The notes under the pieces were generated by a model. The model ran no database searches, was not told the origin of the DNA, and saw nothing but the letters and a program-made list of their open reading frames with translations. Positions 47,078 to 57,031 of a DNA stretch of 64,000 bases are shown here, piece after piece. A program made the translations under genes and the position numbers. Origin of the DNA: Leptolyngbya sp. Heron Island J (lineage in GTDB: Bacteria; Cyanobacteriota; Cyanobacteriia; Phormidesmidales; Phormidesmidaceae); contig NZ_AWNH01000014.1 in NCBI RefSeq assembly GCF_000482245.1, positions 101,091-165,090 of the forward strand, given 5' to 3'. Numbering within the stretch: the first letter of the stretch is position 1; every line of letters begins with the position of its first letter.

Positions 47078-48202
47078 CTAGGATCTTAAATTTTGGGCGG
47101 CTAGGTAAAGCTTAGCCCATTCACTCATGACTTGTTTAGGTCTGCACCCGAGCTTTTGTGCGATCGCATCAATATCGCTACCCTGTTTCAATTCAGTTAG
47201 TAGTTGCTGTTGAGAAGGCTCCAAGGTTTGCCAATAGGTTTGCCACTGGCTAGAGGTTAATCCCAGATCGTGGTCGGTTAAGGTCGTCTTCAACCAGCTC
47301 AACACTAGCTCTGGTTGTTCCTTCAGAGTAAAAATACGGATGGCGTGGTAGCTAATTTTTTCCCGTAGTCGATACACTTGATTGATCGACATGTTCAGCT
47401 TTTTAGCAATGTTGTCTTGGGTATAGCCCTGTAAGTGCAGATCGAGCCATTGTGTAGCCGTATCTCCCAATGCATCCTGCAAATAGTCTACAAAATTGCT
47501 TTTAACCAGCTGACGTGCTCGTTGCGTTTCTTCAAACGCCTGTTGTTGTTCGTAAGCACTAACCGCTTGAACATCAAATAGACTAATGGTGCTATCGGTG
47601 TCGTCCGTCCCAATTTCTTCTGAAATCAGCTGAATCAGCTGGGCTCCAGGAACTTGAGTCATCCCACCACGCTGAGAACGTCGCAGATAGTTAACAAAGC
47701 GATAGACAATTAAAGGCTGGTTACGAATCGGTCGCAAACAATATTCTTCAATTGTCGCCATCGTCAACAGATTACGCAGCTGCGATCGCTGCGTACATTT
47801 AGCAATCCAGGTCATCTGCTGCTGCAAATGGCGATCGCTCTGCAACATTTCCTGAATAATTTCTTGCAGAACGTCCTTAACCTGACGCTGGCGATCGCGA
47901 CTCAGGGCAATCCATGTACGAATTTTGCTGCGAACTAAAAACAACCCACCCAGCTTTCGCATTAGAGTCTGGTAGGCCCGATCTGGTGGCAGTCCCCAGT
48001 AGGTTTTGTAAAAAATGCGATATCGATAATCCATCGCTTGGGTCGCAATGGATAAATCTTTATGAGAAAGCGCCTCAAAGCGTTCAGTGTCCTCGCCGCA
48101 AAGCCACTGGGTAATTGCTATGTGGGTATCGTGGCTTTGGTCGGGCAAATCAGCCTGAAGCCGTCGCTGCCATTCATTTATAATTGAAGTTGCCACTGCC
48201 AT
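47078..48202 (-). CDS. HetZ-related regulatory protein (group 2)
   Basis: 374 residues. The pattern ITQWLCGEDTERFEALSHKD, AMDYRYRIFYKTYWG, KIRTWIALSRDRQRQVKDV, VYRFVNYLRRSQRGG matches cyanobacterial HetZ-related protein 2. Two helix-turn-helix-like regions are near the C-terminus: GYTQDNIAKKLNMSINQVYR (~262-281) and DIDAIAQKLGCRPKQVMSEW (~343-362). HetZ itself is a DNA-binding regulator of heterocyst differentiation; the related protein also occurs in species without heterocysts and its targets are unknown. No heterocyst gene is visible here. Confidence 0.82.
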   Translation of the reverse strand: MAVATSIINEWQRRLQADLPDQSHDTHIAITQWLCGEDTERFEALSHKDLSIATQAMDYRYRIFYKTYWGLPPDRAYQTLMRKLGGLFLVRSKIRTWIALSRDRQRQVKDVLQEIIQEMLQSDRHLQQQMTWIAKCTQRSQLRNLLTMATIEEYCLRPIRNQPLIVYRFVNYLRRSQRGGMTQVPGAQLIQLISEEIGTDDTDSTISLFDVQAVSAYEQQQAFEETQRARQLVKSNFVDYLQDALGDTATQWLDLHLQGYTQDNIAKKLNMSINQVYRLREKISYHAIRIFTLKEQPELVLSWLKTTLTDHDLGLTSSQWQTYWQTLEPSQQQLLTELKQGSDIDAIAQKLGCRPKQVMSEWAKLYLAAQNLRS

Positions 48203-48493
48203 GCGAGCCTGCTGCTGATTGGAGAATGTCCCATGTGAAATGCCATGGGAAGGGATCGACTAATGCGATTTGCTCATTCTAATGCACTCAATCCCTGGAT
48301 TTATCCGGATATAACTACTTTTCCCTATTCATGCATTTTCCCTTAAGGGCGTGATTGGGTAAAGCACTCTGAGAACGCCTAGCACCGTGACCTAGGCTAT
48401 GGACTCCCCGTACTTTTACTATCAGTACAGTCTGTATATATTTATTCCGGAAAGGTTAATTACCTCACTATTAGATCAAATTTGGCCTCCCGC
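48203..48493. other. Intergenic region upstream of the HetZ-related gene
   Basis: 291 bp holding the promoter of the HetZ-related gene and the 3' region of galE. A small dyad, GCCTAG/CTAGGC around a 9-nt loop (48377-48397), is the only structure noted. Confidence 0.4.
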
Positions 48494-49501
48494 CTAACCA
48501 TGACGCTGCTGATGCCACTGCCAGGCATGCTTAATAATGGTCTCTAAATCGGCATATTGAGGCACCCAGCCTAGACGTTGACGAGCATGATCGCTGCTAC
48601 CAATTAAACTCGGTGGATCGCCAGGACGACGTTCGCATTCTACGGCAGGTACCGAATGCCCTGTCACCTTGCGGGCGGTTTCGATCACTTCTCTAACGGT
48701 GAATCCATTGCCATTGCCTAAATTGATAAAGGTTGTTTCGCCACCATCCAGGAGATATTGCACGCCTCTGACATGGGCATCAGCCAGGTCGGCAACATGG
48801 ATATAATCACGGATACAGGTACCGTCACGGGTAGGATAGTCGGTACCGTAGATGGAAATATGCTGACGTTTGCCCAGGGCCGTTTGCAGCACCAGTGGAA
48901 TCAGATGGGTTTCAGGATTATGGTCTTCTCCGAAGCGACCCTGAGGATCTGCTCCAGCGGCGTTAAAGTAGCGAAAACATACGGACTGTAAACCATACGC
49001 TTTTTGAAAATCCGGAAGCATCATTTCCACCATGAGCTTGCTGCTGGCATAGGGACTAATAGGATTTTTAGGGTGGTTCTCTGGAATTGGCACTGTCTTA
49101 GGCGGGCCATAGATAGCGCAGGTCGATGAGAATACAAACCGGTTAACACCTGCAGCTGCCATGGCCTGCAGCAGATTAAGAGTGCCGTAGACATTGTTGT
49201 GATAGTACTTGGCTGGCGCAGTGACTGAGTCTCCTACGGCTATATAGGCCGCAAAATGCATCACAGCCGCAAATTTATATTGCTGAAATAACTTATCTAG
49301 TAGGGCACGATCAGCTGTATTTCCTTGCACCAGCTTGGCATTAAGGTGCTGCTTGACTAGCTCCTGGTGGCCGTATTCAAGGCTATCTAAAATAACCACT
49401 TGGTAACCAGCTTGCTCTAAAGCAAGGACAGCGTGGGAACCAATATAACCAGCGCCACCAGTAACTAAAATTGCTGGAGCTGGGGTGTTTACACTAGTCA
49501 T
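48494..49501 (-). CDS. galE: UDP-glucose 4-epimerase
   Basis: 335 residues from the ATG at 49501; the open frame continues to 49606, but the extra 35 residues are not family-like. NAD-binding GGAGYIGS is at 15-22, Ser/Thr catalytic segment FSSTCAIYG at 124-132, and Tyr151-x3-Lys155 completes the active site. It interconverts UDP-glucose and UDP-galactose, supplying galactose for surface polysaccharide. Cytoplasmic. Stands alone between the HetZ-related and proB genes. Confidence 0.96.
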   Translation of the reverse strand: MTSVNTPAPAILVTGGAGYIGSHAVLALEQAGYQVVILDSLEYGHQELVKQHLNAKLVQGNTADRALLDKLFQQYKFAAVMHFAAYIAVGDSVTAPAKYYHNNVYGTLNLLQAMAAAGVNRFVFSSTCAIYGPPKTVPIPENHPKNPISPYASSKLMVEMMLPDFQKAYGLQSVCFRYFNAAGADPQGRFGEDHNPETHLIPLVLQTALGKRQHISIYGTDYPTRDGTCIRDYIHVADLADAHVRGVQYLLDGGETTFINLGNGNGFTVREVIETARKVTGHSVPAVECERRPGDPPSLIGSSDHARQRLGWVPQYADLETIIKHAWQWHQQRHG

Positions 49502-49620
49502 ATGAGAAGTTAGTAAAAGTAAATAAAAATAGAAATAAGCGTAACTATTAGGCCCTGGTAACGAGCGATCGCATCCCTCGTTATTTTCTACGTTAAACCA
49601 CCACACCCGAATTAACGAGC

Positions 49621-50790
49621 CTAGCCGATGTCTGCCAAAGGTTTCATATCAGGCCCTATAGCATCAGGATTTAGCACTAAGTTATCCCGATGGACAACAG
49701 TATCAGCACCGTCATAGCCCAAGATCATAGAAATTTGACCAGAACGACGTCCGCGAATTTGCTGAAGTTCATGGTGATTATAGTTAACCAGACCACGGGC
49801 AACTTCTTGACCGCTGCGATCGCACAGCACCACTGCATCCTGTGATTGAAAATCACCCTCAACCTTGATAATTCCGGCTGACAGCAACGATTTACCGTCT
49901 TTAGTGATTGCCTGTACCGCCCCTGCATCTAAATAGAGCCGTCCACTCGGGCGTAGTCCATTAGCAATCCAACGTTTGCGAGCATTCGACGGATTAGGCT
50001 GAGGTGCAAACTGAGTCCCAAGCGGTTCACCAGCCAAAATCCGCAGAATGTTATTAGGTGATTGACCATTCGTGATCGCCATCCGAATACCGGCACCTGT
50101 TGCAATCCGCGCAGCTTCTAATTTAGTAATCATGCCTCCTGTTCCCCAGGCCGACCCCCGGTCCCCCACATCAATGTCCAGATCTGCGAGGTGCTGCACC
50201 CAGGTAATCGGCTCAGCATTCGGGTTAGCCCGTGGATCAGCAGAATATAACCGATCTACGTCAGTGAGTAAAAATAACCAGTCGGCCCCCACCAAGCTAG
50301 CAACCAGGGCCGAAAGCGTATCATTATCACCAAACTTCAGCTCATCCACAGCCACCGTATCGTTCTCATTCACAATGGGAATGACATTGAGGTTAAACAG
50401 CTGCTGAAAGGTGTGATAGCTGTTGACATAACGTGAACGCTGCATTAAGTCGCTGCGGGTGAGCAAGACCTGGGCGATGGGCTGATCCAACACTGTGAAC
50501 AGGTCATCGTATACCCGCATCAAACGGCCTTGCCCAACCGCTGCTATGGCCTGTTTTTGTTCAATTGTCTTCGGTCGTTCGCGTAACCCTAAACGGGCAC
50601 ATCCTACGCCGACAGCTCCAGAGGACACCAAGATCACTCGATTTCCTTGGCGTTGCAGTTGACTCAGGGTTTCTACCAAACGGGCTAGCACCGACAGGGC
50701 CAGCTGGTTGTTGGCCACCGTCAGACTAGAGGTACCAATCTTGACCACAATCGTCTGGGGTCTGGGGGTTGGGGCTTGAGACAATGACAT
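49621..50790 (-). CDS. proB: Glutamate 5-kinase
   Basis: 389 residues from the ATG at 50790 ([11 protein letters not shown]); ATGs at 50814 and 50868 lengthen it without family support. The amino-acid kinase domain has [44 protein letters not shown] and [14 protein letters not shown]; a PUA domain occupies the last ~100 residues. First step of proline synthesis, normally feedback-inhibited by proline. Confidence 0.95.
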   Translation of the reverse strand: MSLSQAPTPRPQTIVVKIGTSSLTVANNQLALSVLARLVETLSQLQRQGNRVILVSSGAVGVGCARLGLRERPKTIEQKQAIAAVGQGRLMRVYDDLFTVLDQPIAQVLLTRSDLMQRSRYVNSYHTFQQLFNLNVIPIVNENDTVAVDELKFGDNDTLSALVASLVGADWLFLLTDVDRLYSADPRANPNAEPITWVQHLADLDIDVGDRGSAWGTGGMITKLEAARIATGAGIRMAITNGQSPNNILRILAGEPLGTQFAPQPNPSNARKRWIANGLRPSGRLYLDAGAVQAITKDGKSLLSAGIIKVEGDFQSQDAVVLCDRSGQEVARGLVNYNHHELQQIRGRRSGQISMILGYDGADTVVHRDNLVLNPDAIGPDMKPLADIG

Positions 50791-50990
50791 CGATAGCAAT
50801 CCAGTGACGGACATGATTCGAATCCAATAAAAAGAATGGGACAGCTGTAGCTGTACCCATTCCTGCAATTCGCGCGCGTTTATTAGCCAGAACCTTTATA
50901 AAAAGCGGTCCTATTGAATAAAATAATGGTCGCAATAAAACTCTGGTAACAGAAGGGGCATAACATTTTCTTTAGATTCTTCGCTAACAG

Positions 50991-51533
50991 CTAACGACGC
51001 TCACCTGCCGCCAGCACTACGCCAAGACGCTTTGATAGCCAGATTTCAGCATTACGCAGACACTGTTTAGGAGAATTTAATGACCCTGTGGCCATGGGGT
51101 CTGCCATCGGTTCAACTAAAACCGTAAATAGGCCTAAACGATTGCCCCCCAAAACGTCTGTAAATAGGCGATCGCCAACCATAGCGATTTCATGATGGGG
51201 TAGCTCCATCAGCGCTACTGCCTGGCGTAGCTTACGACGGGATGGTTTACCTGCGCCAGTATAAAACGGGACTCCCAGGGTCTCGGCAATACGGCTAATG
51301 CGGCTATGGCTGAGATTATTGCTGACCAGTACCACGGTAGCTAGGGATTGGATCTGCTGCAGCCACTGGCGCACTTCATCTAGGGGTTGACTTTGTTTAA
51401 AAGGAACCAGAGTTTCATCCACATCTAAAATCAGTCCCTTGAGGTGATGCTGCGCAATTAGCTCAGGTGTAAATTCTAAAATCGAGCCATGTATAGCAAG
51501 GTCAGGTTGTAGAAGGCGGCCCCAAGGCGTCAT
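50991..51533 (-). CDS. YqeG-type HAD phosphatase
   Basis: 180 residues from the ATG at 51533 (MTPWGRLLQPD); an upstream ATG at 51569 is possible. HAD motifs are visible: LILDVDETLVPF (motif I, nucleophile Asp), VVLVSNN (motif II), and AMVGDRLFTDVLGGNRLG (motif IV). Family IIIA, related to phosphatidylglycerophosphate phosphatases, so a role in phosphatidylglycerol synthesis is possible. It follows mltG on the same strand. Confidence 0.92.
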   Translation of the reverse strand: MTPWGRLLQPDLAIHGSILEFTPELIAQHHLKGLILDVDETLVPFKQSQPLDEVRQWLQQIQSLATVVLVSNNLSHSRISRIAETLGVPFYTGAGKPSRRKLRQAVALMELPHHEIAMVGDRLFTDVLGGNRLGLFTVLVEPMADPMATGSLNSPKQCLRNAEIWLSKRLGVVLAAGERR

Positions 51534-51589
51534 GGTTAAGTGGTGGTAAATACGGTAAAGACAGGTCACCTGCTTTTGCAGGCAATCGT

Positions 51590-52648
51590 TTAAAGATCAT
51601 CACCCAATTGGGCATCAATGCGATCGCGAATTTCACCCTGTGCTCGCTCATGCTCTGCCAGTGAACGGCTAAACACATGGGTGCCATCATAGCGAGCCAC
51701 AAAGTACAGGTATTCCGTATCTGGTGGATTTAACGAAGCTTCCAAGCTGGCAATACCGGGACTCGCAATGGGGGTGGGGGGCAGACCCAGATTACGGTAG
51801 GTATTGTAAGGGTTGGGGGTGTTCACCTGGGCTAAAGTCAGCGGATTTTCCGGCGTTTGAGTGATGCCTAGACCATACTCCACGGTTGGATCAGACCCCA
51901 GACTAATACCTTCGCGTAAACGGCGGGCAAATACCCCAGCAATCGTATCCCGTTCTTCGGGGACAACGGCTTCTTTTTCCACAATGCTGGATAAATTCAC
52001 CCACTCCGATAGCGAATAAGGACTAGAGGTTTGCTGATACACCGGTAGAGCGACCTGCTCAAACCGCATCAACATGATATCGATAATCACATCAGCATCA
52101 ATTTGTTCGCTGGGCAGCTGATAAGTATCTGGATAGAGAAAACCCTCTAGGTGGGGCAAACCCTGAGGCAGCCAGGGAAATTTAGCATAGGGAATCGCTT
52201 CGGTGGAACGCAAAAACTCATCAGCGCTCACCAACCCTTGCGCCTCCAAAGCAGTCGCCATTTGAGAACGATTCCAACCTTCCGGGATGGTGAAACTGGT
52301 TTGCACCACATCCCCAGCCCAGATTTTATTAGCAATCTCCGCCATAGGCTGGGTCGGGGATAGAGAGTAGGTACCTGCCTGCAGTCCACCTTCGCGTTTT
52401 TTAACCCCCTGCAATCGGGTCCAAACTTTCCAAGCAGTTGTGGAACGAATGAGGCCAGCTGCTTCCAAATCTTGGCCAATTTGCTGGGCCGCAGTACCTG
52501 CCGGAATTTGAATTTGGATCGACTGTTCAGCATCACTGGCCAACACAGGGCCAGTCGCCCAGCTCCACCAAGACCAGCCTTGCCAGGCGGCTACACCTAA
52601 GGCCACCGGAAAAATGCCAACGTAAAATACTCGTTTTAAACAACTCAT
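51590..52648 (-). CDS. mltG: Endolytic murein transglycosylase
   Basis: 352 residues from the ATG at 52648 (MSCLKRVFYVG); the frame extends to 52687. One N-terminal membrane anchor, a LysM-like region (IQIPAGTAAQQIGQDLEAAG), then the YceG/MltG core: EGFLYPDTYQLP, SSIVEKEAVVPEERDTIAGV with the catalytic Glu, SDPTVEYGLG and NPYNTYRNLGLPPTPI. Cuts nascent glycan strands in the periplasm and so limits their length. Confidence 0.95.
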   Translation of the reverse strand: MSCLKRVFYVGIFPVALGVAAWQGWSWWSWATGPVLASDAEQSIQIQIPAGTAAQQIGQDLEAAGLIRSTTAWKVWTRLQGVKKREGGLQAGTYSLSPTQPMAEIANKIWAGDVVQTSFTIPEGWNRSQMATALEAQGLVSADEFLRSTEAIPYAKFPWLPQGLPHLEGFLYPDTYQLPSEQIDADVIIDIMLMRFEQVALPVYQQTSSPYSLSEWVNLSSIVEKEAVVPEERDTIAGVFARRLREGISLGSDPTVEYGLGITQTPENPLTLAQVNTPNPYNTYRNLGLPPTPIASPGIASLEASLNPPDTEYLYFVARYDGTHVFSRSLAEHERAQGEIRDRIDAQLGDDL

Positions 52649-52710
52649 AATTCGTTTAGACAGACCAGTGGTCAGTTGCAGAATCAATTGGAGCGTTCAA
52701 CTGTAGGTCT

Positions 52711-53292
52711 CTACTCTAGCCCCTCAAATAACTGGTCCTCAATTTGGGGTTGCAGTCGCTGAAACTCTTCAGGTGATAGCAACGCCACCGTATCGGTATC
52801 AGTCCGATAGGCAAAAAATAGCAAGGGCTCTAGAGGAGTACAGGCAACATAGCGCTGATCACGATGATAAAACTGCGCCAGCATCTGAAAATTATCTGTT
52901 GCCCCATCGTCATCCACTTCTAATGCGAAACAACTTTCATCGTCAGCTTCAGGGATGTTACCCACGGCTGTAAGCGTATAAGCACTCCGTTGCAAGGTCA
53001 AGTCTAATTCAGCCAAAACTGCGCGAGCACTGGGAAACAGCGGCTCAATTTCCTCATCTTCGATATCTGCCAGGGTATCGTCGTCTCCCTGCCAGCTAAA
53101 GATTTCAATGGGGGATGCGACCGGTAGCAGCAGTAGATACTCCTGCCCTGAATCACTAAGGGTGATGGCTTTTTCAACATAACAGGCCAGGGTATGACCG
53201 CTATTATCGGCCAGGGTAACTATTGGTTGCCCTTGTTGAAAGTCAGGGGACTGATCAGAGTTGTGATTAGGATTAGGATTCAAATTTGGCAT
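52711..53292 (-). CDS. DUF3727 (DUF1292-like) protein
   Basis: 193 residues, acidic. After a short Asn/Pro-rich start, IVTLADNSGHTLACYVEKAI and EYLLLLPVASPIEIF form a DUF1292-like domain; the second half (YHRDQRYVACTPLEPLLFFA) is the DUF3727 part found in cyanobacteria and plastids. No enzyme motif. It sits between ruvX and mltG, a neighbourhood I recall as common in cyanobacteria. Function unknown. Confidence 0.87.
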   Translation of the reverse strand: MPNLNPNPNHNSDQSPDFQQGQPIVTLADNSGHTLACYVEKAITLSDSGQEYLLLLPVASPIEIFSWQGDDDTLADIEDEEIEPLFPSARAVLAELDLTLQRSAYTLTAVGNIPEADDESCFALEVDDDGATDNFQMLAQFYHRDQRYVACTPLEPLLFFAYRTDTDTVALLSPEEFQRLQPQIEDQLFEGLE

Positions 53293-53365
53293 TCGTAATA
53301 TGACATCGGGCCAGAGCCTTTGAGGTTTTGGGGCAAAACGCGCCTGTTCGTTTTTCGAGCAGCAG

Positions 53366-53809
53366 CTAGGGGCTGCGGTCAGCGCGCGAGCGATCTAGCC
53401 ACTGCTGCAAAATGATAGTAGCCGCTCGTCGGTCAATCAGTCCTTTATTTTTGCCCTTGCGTTTAGTCGTTAGCTGACGTTCTGCCTGAAGTTGCTGCTC
53501 TGCTTCTACTGATGTGAGACGCTCATCCACATAGGTAACTGGCAAGCTCAGGGCCTTGGCCAAACGCTTGGTAAATTTTTGCACCCGTCGGGCCTGGGTA
53601 CCCAGGTCGCCGTCCATGGTGTAGGGTAGCCCGACCACCAGCAAAGTCGCCTCTCGCTGCTGGATGATTTGACTCAGCTGCTCCGTCACATAAACAAAGG
53701 ATTTATTGTCGATGGTGGTAATGCCGGTAGCAATCAGACCAGTGCGATCGCATCCAGCTACACCAATCCGTTTACTCCCAATGTCTAACCCCAAAACAGA
53801 TACCATCAT
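53366..53809 (-). CDS. ruvX: Putative pre-16S rRNA nuclease / Holliday junction resolvase-like
   Basis: 147 residues, YqgF/RuvX family with RNase H fold. Acidic residues: Asp in LGLDIGSKRIGVA, YVDERLTSVEA and IDRRAATIILQQWL; VVGLPYTMDGDLG is also conserved. In E. coli it matures the 16S rRNA 5' end. Two adjacent ATGs make the start uncertain by one codon. Confidence 0.94.
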   Translation of the reverse strand: MMVSVLGLDIGSKRIGVAGCDRTGLIATGITTIDNKSFVYVTEQLSQIIQQREATLLVVGLPYTMDGDLGTQARRVQKFTKRLAKALSLPVTYVDERLTSVEAEQQLQAERQLTTKRKGKNKGLIDRRAATIILQQWLDRSRADRSP

Positions 53810-53817
53810 TAGCCGGG

Positions 53818-54993
53818 CTACCTTGCTGTTCCCCCCGATGAGTCATCCCCCGCCGGACGCCGTCTCAACCCTGAATTTGCCGCATCCCAAAAGAAACGGC
53901 TGGGAATCGCTTTACCGGATGGCTGTAGCCCTTGAAGCACATCTTGCAGACCCTCGATCGAAACCGCCTTTGATTCCCGCACCTTATGCCAGACTGAGCG
54001 CGACATCATCACCGTATGGCCCACTTCCGTGGCTCCGATCTCCCGCAGATAGCTTTCTCGCTCAGGCTGGTAGTCCAGGGACGCCAACTGCAGTGTCTGA
54101 TTAGAGGCCCCTTGCAGCACCTGAGCCATCTGAGCCATCAGCTCGGGATACAGCCAAGTGTAGGCCGGATGTACCGTTAGCTTAGCCCGATTAGGTTGCC
54201 CAGCATCCTGAGAAAGGCGCAAGCTAAAGTAGCCAATAGCTGCTTTACGCTGGGGTTCAAACACATAGGCCGATACTGACTCAGACTGCCCCAGCCAACG
54301 CCGAACCTGGGACCGCATACCGGCAATAGAGCGCGTGCGAAAGTCCTGAATTTGGTGGTCGAACACCTGACGGAGCTGGGGCGGCATTGATGCCGTTTCC
54401 AGATGATAAATTAGCTGAGCATCTGCATTACTGACCGGCAGCAGATTGGGCAAATCTGGTTCATTGTCCGCTAAGTTAGTAACTTGCTCAGCATCAATAG
54501 ACCAATAGGTGACATAGGCCAGCGGCTGAAACCCATTTTGGCGATATAGTGCCAAACCAAACTTGTCGTGGATACTGGTTTCACTAATCCAGGTATGGGC
54601 TTCGACAATTGTTTCAAAACAGTGCCGCAACAGCAAACTAGCTAAATCTAAATTGAGGGTGAGGGCTTGATCGGCTATGGCCTTAACCATCACCTGATCA
54701 ATCCGCCAGGTGCTGCGGGTGGAGTTAAATGGCGAAACCTGAATTACACCGTGGGTGGTGTGCTTACACTCTGCAGCAAACGTGATCGCCTTAGGCTGTA
54801 GCGGATTGACTAAACGAGATAAACGCTGCCAGGAGGCCTGCCCAAACATTCGTCCTGTCTCTGGCAAGGGCTGATGCTTGGTAAATGAGCCACAAGTAAC
54901 CACCTCTGAACCGCCATCGGGTATCAGTTTTTCTGAGTCACGGAAATGTACGGGACGAATCGCAATGGATTCAGAGGGGTTAACGGATGTCAT
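53818..54993 (-). CDS. GNAT-like N-acetyltransferase, two-domain
   Basis: 391 residues. Residues ~60-185 have the layout of a GNAT fold (WRIDQVMVKAIADQALTLNL, SIHDKFGLALYRQNGFQPLA). A second, more diverged GNAT-like half covers ~245-365 (IGYFSLRLSQDAGQ, YLREIGATEVGHTVMM). No substrate can be inferred. It lies 8 bp from ruvX and 22 bp from the CofE-like gene on the same strand. Confidence 0.72.
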   Translation of the reverse strand: MTSVNPSESIAIRPVHFRDSEKLIPDGGSEVVTCGSFTKHQPLPETGRMFGQASWQRLSRLVNPLQPKAITFAAECKHTTHGVIQVSPFNSTRSTWRIDQVMVKAIADQALTLNLDLASLLLRHCFETIVEAHTWISETSIHDKFGLALYRQNGFQPLAYVTYWSIDAEQVTNLADNEPDLPNLLPVSNADAQLIYHLETASMPPQLRQVFDHQIQDFRTRSIAGMRSQVRRWLGQSESVSAYVFEPQRKAAIGYFSLRLSQDAGQPNRAKLTVHPAYTWLYPELMAQMAQVLQGASNQTLQLASLDYQPERESYLREIGATEVGHTVMMSRSVWHKVRESKAVSIEGLQDVLQGLQPSGKAIPSRFFWDAANSGLRRRPAGDDSSGGTAR

Positions 54994-55015
54994 AGGGCCA
55001 AAAGATATAAAATCC

Positions 55016-56188
55016 CTAGGATTTCGGATGAATTAGAACCACCGGGGTCTGTTCATCGGCGTTACCAGCCGGATTATCGAGTAGAGCACTTGTTATTAAG
55101 TCTACGTCAGTGTCAGAGGTAGCTGCTAATATTTTAACCGCTTTCAAATCATTGACATCGACAATGGCCGCTTTTAGCCCCGTGGCCTCGTAAATGTCTT
55201 GCACAATTTTCTGAGGGTTTTCCGGACCCAATACGATGAACTGATCGTAAGGGGGCAACGTACCGGTAACGTCATCAATCAGGCGAGCTTGTTCACCCGC
55301 TAGTTCGTAGAACATACCCGCCCGGCCAAAAAAATTCTTTGCGATCGCACCCACCACAAAGGCATAGACCACCCGCACCGGTCCTACTAAGTCCACCAAA
55401 GTCTGCAGGCCACAGGCCGTGGCCAAACTTGATGTGGGCATAAAGAAATAACAGATCCGCTTAGCCACCCAGCCCGGCTTGATCTCACTGGGGTGCCGCC
55501 AGCGTCCTTGCATAATGGCCACCGGCGTTTCACCGATGGTGACAATATCCCCTGGCTTAGCGTAAGGCTCCACATAGCGCTTCACCGTTTCAATTGGACT
55601 ATCCAGGGGACCTAGTAAATGGGTAGGAATCGGCAAAACTTCGGCCTTGGGCGTGGTTTTCCAATTTTGAGGCGCATCCGGCTCAGGATACTTAAGCGGC
55701 ACTACCACATTGCCCATTTTGGGAATGCGACCTTCAGGACCATAGGTAAGATAGTGAATTTTGACCCAAACCGCTTTGAGCCTTGATAGATCAGGACCTT
55801 GAATATCAACCTTGATCTTTAAACCAGTGGACTTACCCGTCTTAACAATGTAGGCAAACCAATAATTATCGGGTCTAGCGGTGGCATCCTCATGATCTGA
55901 CATGAGCTTGGTCTTCACCGTAATGCCATCCAAGCTAGCACCCGACAGCAGCTGCGTCTCAACAGAGATTTCCGGCACCATGATCTCTAAAGTACGGGTG
56001 AGATTAACTAGCGCCGCTTCCCCCTCAATCACGTAGTGCTGAGGCTCTTGGGTGGTCATGGCCCACTTGCCAGCATCCAGCTCTAGCCGGTTACCAGGAC
56101 GGCCTTGAAATTGCCGTTCAATCAGCAGCCAAACTATCAGGGCCAGCAATATTAGTAGGATCACCAGCGTGCCCAAAATCCCTGCCAT
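55016..56188 (-). CDS. CofE-like (F420-0:gamma-glutamyl ligase family) membrane-anchored protein
   Basis: 390 residues. A single N-terminal helix (LGTLVILLILLALIVWLLI) anchors it. The rest matches the F420 ligase fold: YVEPYAKPGDIVTIGETPVA, FFGRAGMFYELAGEQARLID and a C-terminal IVDVNDLKAVKILAAT segment. In archaea CofE adds glutamates to coenzyme F420. No F420 biosynthesis gene is in this window, so the substrate here may differ. Confidence 0.82.
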   Translation of the reverse strand: MAGILGTLVILLILLALIVWLLIERQFQGRPGNRLELDAGKWAMTTQEPQHYVIEGEAALVNLTRTLEIMVPEISVETQLLSGASLDGITVKTKLMSDHEDATARPDNYWFAYIVKTGKSTGLKIKVDIQGPDLSRLKAVWVKIHYLTYGPEGRIPKMGNVVVPLKYPEPDAPQNWKTTPKAEVLPIPTHLLGPLDSPIETVKRYVEPYAKPGDIVTIGETPVAIMQGRWRHPSEIKPGWVAKRICYFFMPTSSLATACGLQTLVDLVGPVRVVYAFVVGAIAKNFFGRAGMFYELAGEQARLIDDVTGTLPPYDQFIVLGPENPQKIVQDIYEATGLKAAIVDVNDLKAVKILAATSDTDVDLITSALLDNPAGNADEQTPVVLIHPKS

Positions 56189-56363
56189 TAAAGGGGTACT
56201 CCTCGTCTATATAAAAGGCGATCAGTGGATATGCTTTATCCATATATCCGTAAGATTTGTATCGCACTCTTGGACTTGAGGCAATCCTAGACAAAGTTAG
56301 GCAGTCAATCTAATGTTGATTTTTTTGGTTAGCTCAGCGATTATGATTCGCCACAAGCAAGCA

Positions 56364-56825
56364 CTATTTCAGCAGTTCAAATAAACCATCGTCGAGTTCA
56401 TAGCCCAATGTACACACCATCAACTTCAGTTTTTCAATGCCATCGATCTGGTTATCCTTAAGCCACTGGGCAATGGTAAACACTTTACCCATAACAAAAA
56501 TTTCCAAGGCTTCTGGGTTATAACGAATGCCATCTAGCGGGCTGAACTGATGGGGAACTAGCATGGCTGCATAGCGACCTAGTTCACCCGATTCAATATC
56601 GAGAAATAGCGGCAACCAGGGGTAATGACTATCAAGCCGGATAAACCACAGTCGTACCTCAGGAATCTCAGACAGCTCGCGGGGGTCGTTCTCATCACGA
56701 GGATAATTGATGGAAAAACCTAGCTTTAGTTCCGTTTGCCAGTCAACCTGATTCAGGGCAGTGTGGGCTACTGTCAGGTCCAGAGCCTGCAGGTGCGTAG
56801 CATCGACAACAATGGATTGAGACAT
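56364..56825 (-). CDS. CRR6-family NdhI maturation factor
   Basis: 153 residues from the ATG at 56825 (MSQSIVVDATHLQ); the frame runs to 57008, but those residues do not look coding. SINYPRDENDPRELSEIPEV, RLWFIRLDSHYPWLPLFLD and YAAMLVPHQFSPLDG are typical of the CRR6 (DUF1817) family, required for assembly of the NdhI subunit of the NDH-1 complex in chloroplasts and cyanobacteria. Divergent from wecB. Confidence 0.9.
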   Translation of the reverse strand: MSQSIVVDATHLQALDLTVAHTALNQVDWQTELKLGFSINYPRDENDPRELSEIPEVRLWFIRLDSHYPWLPLFLDIESGELGRYAAMLVPHQFSPLDGIRYNPEALEIFVMGKVFTIAQWLKDNQIDGIEKLKLMVCTLGYELDDGLFELLK

Positions 56826-57031
56826 GGGAGAGCAAATAAAACCACGGGGCAGATTAAACAGACTAACAGTGTGCCTTGCTGTGGAAGACTTTACTAGGGG
56901 CCAAACCTGCCCTCGAACCAAATCCAAGTTAACCCCTAGAGTTGCTTCGATAGAAAAACCACCGGTCTGGACGTGGACAACGTTTAGATAGATCCAAACA
57001 TAGCTCACACTATTTAAGTTTCTATTTCACT

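Noticed and set aside
47078-48202. Heterocyst formation inferred from the HetZ-related gene
   Set aside because: HetZ-related group 2 proteins are also found in cyanobacteria without heterocysts, and no other heterocyst gene is present.
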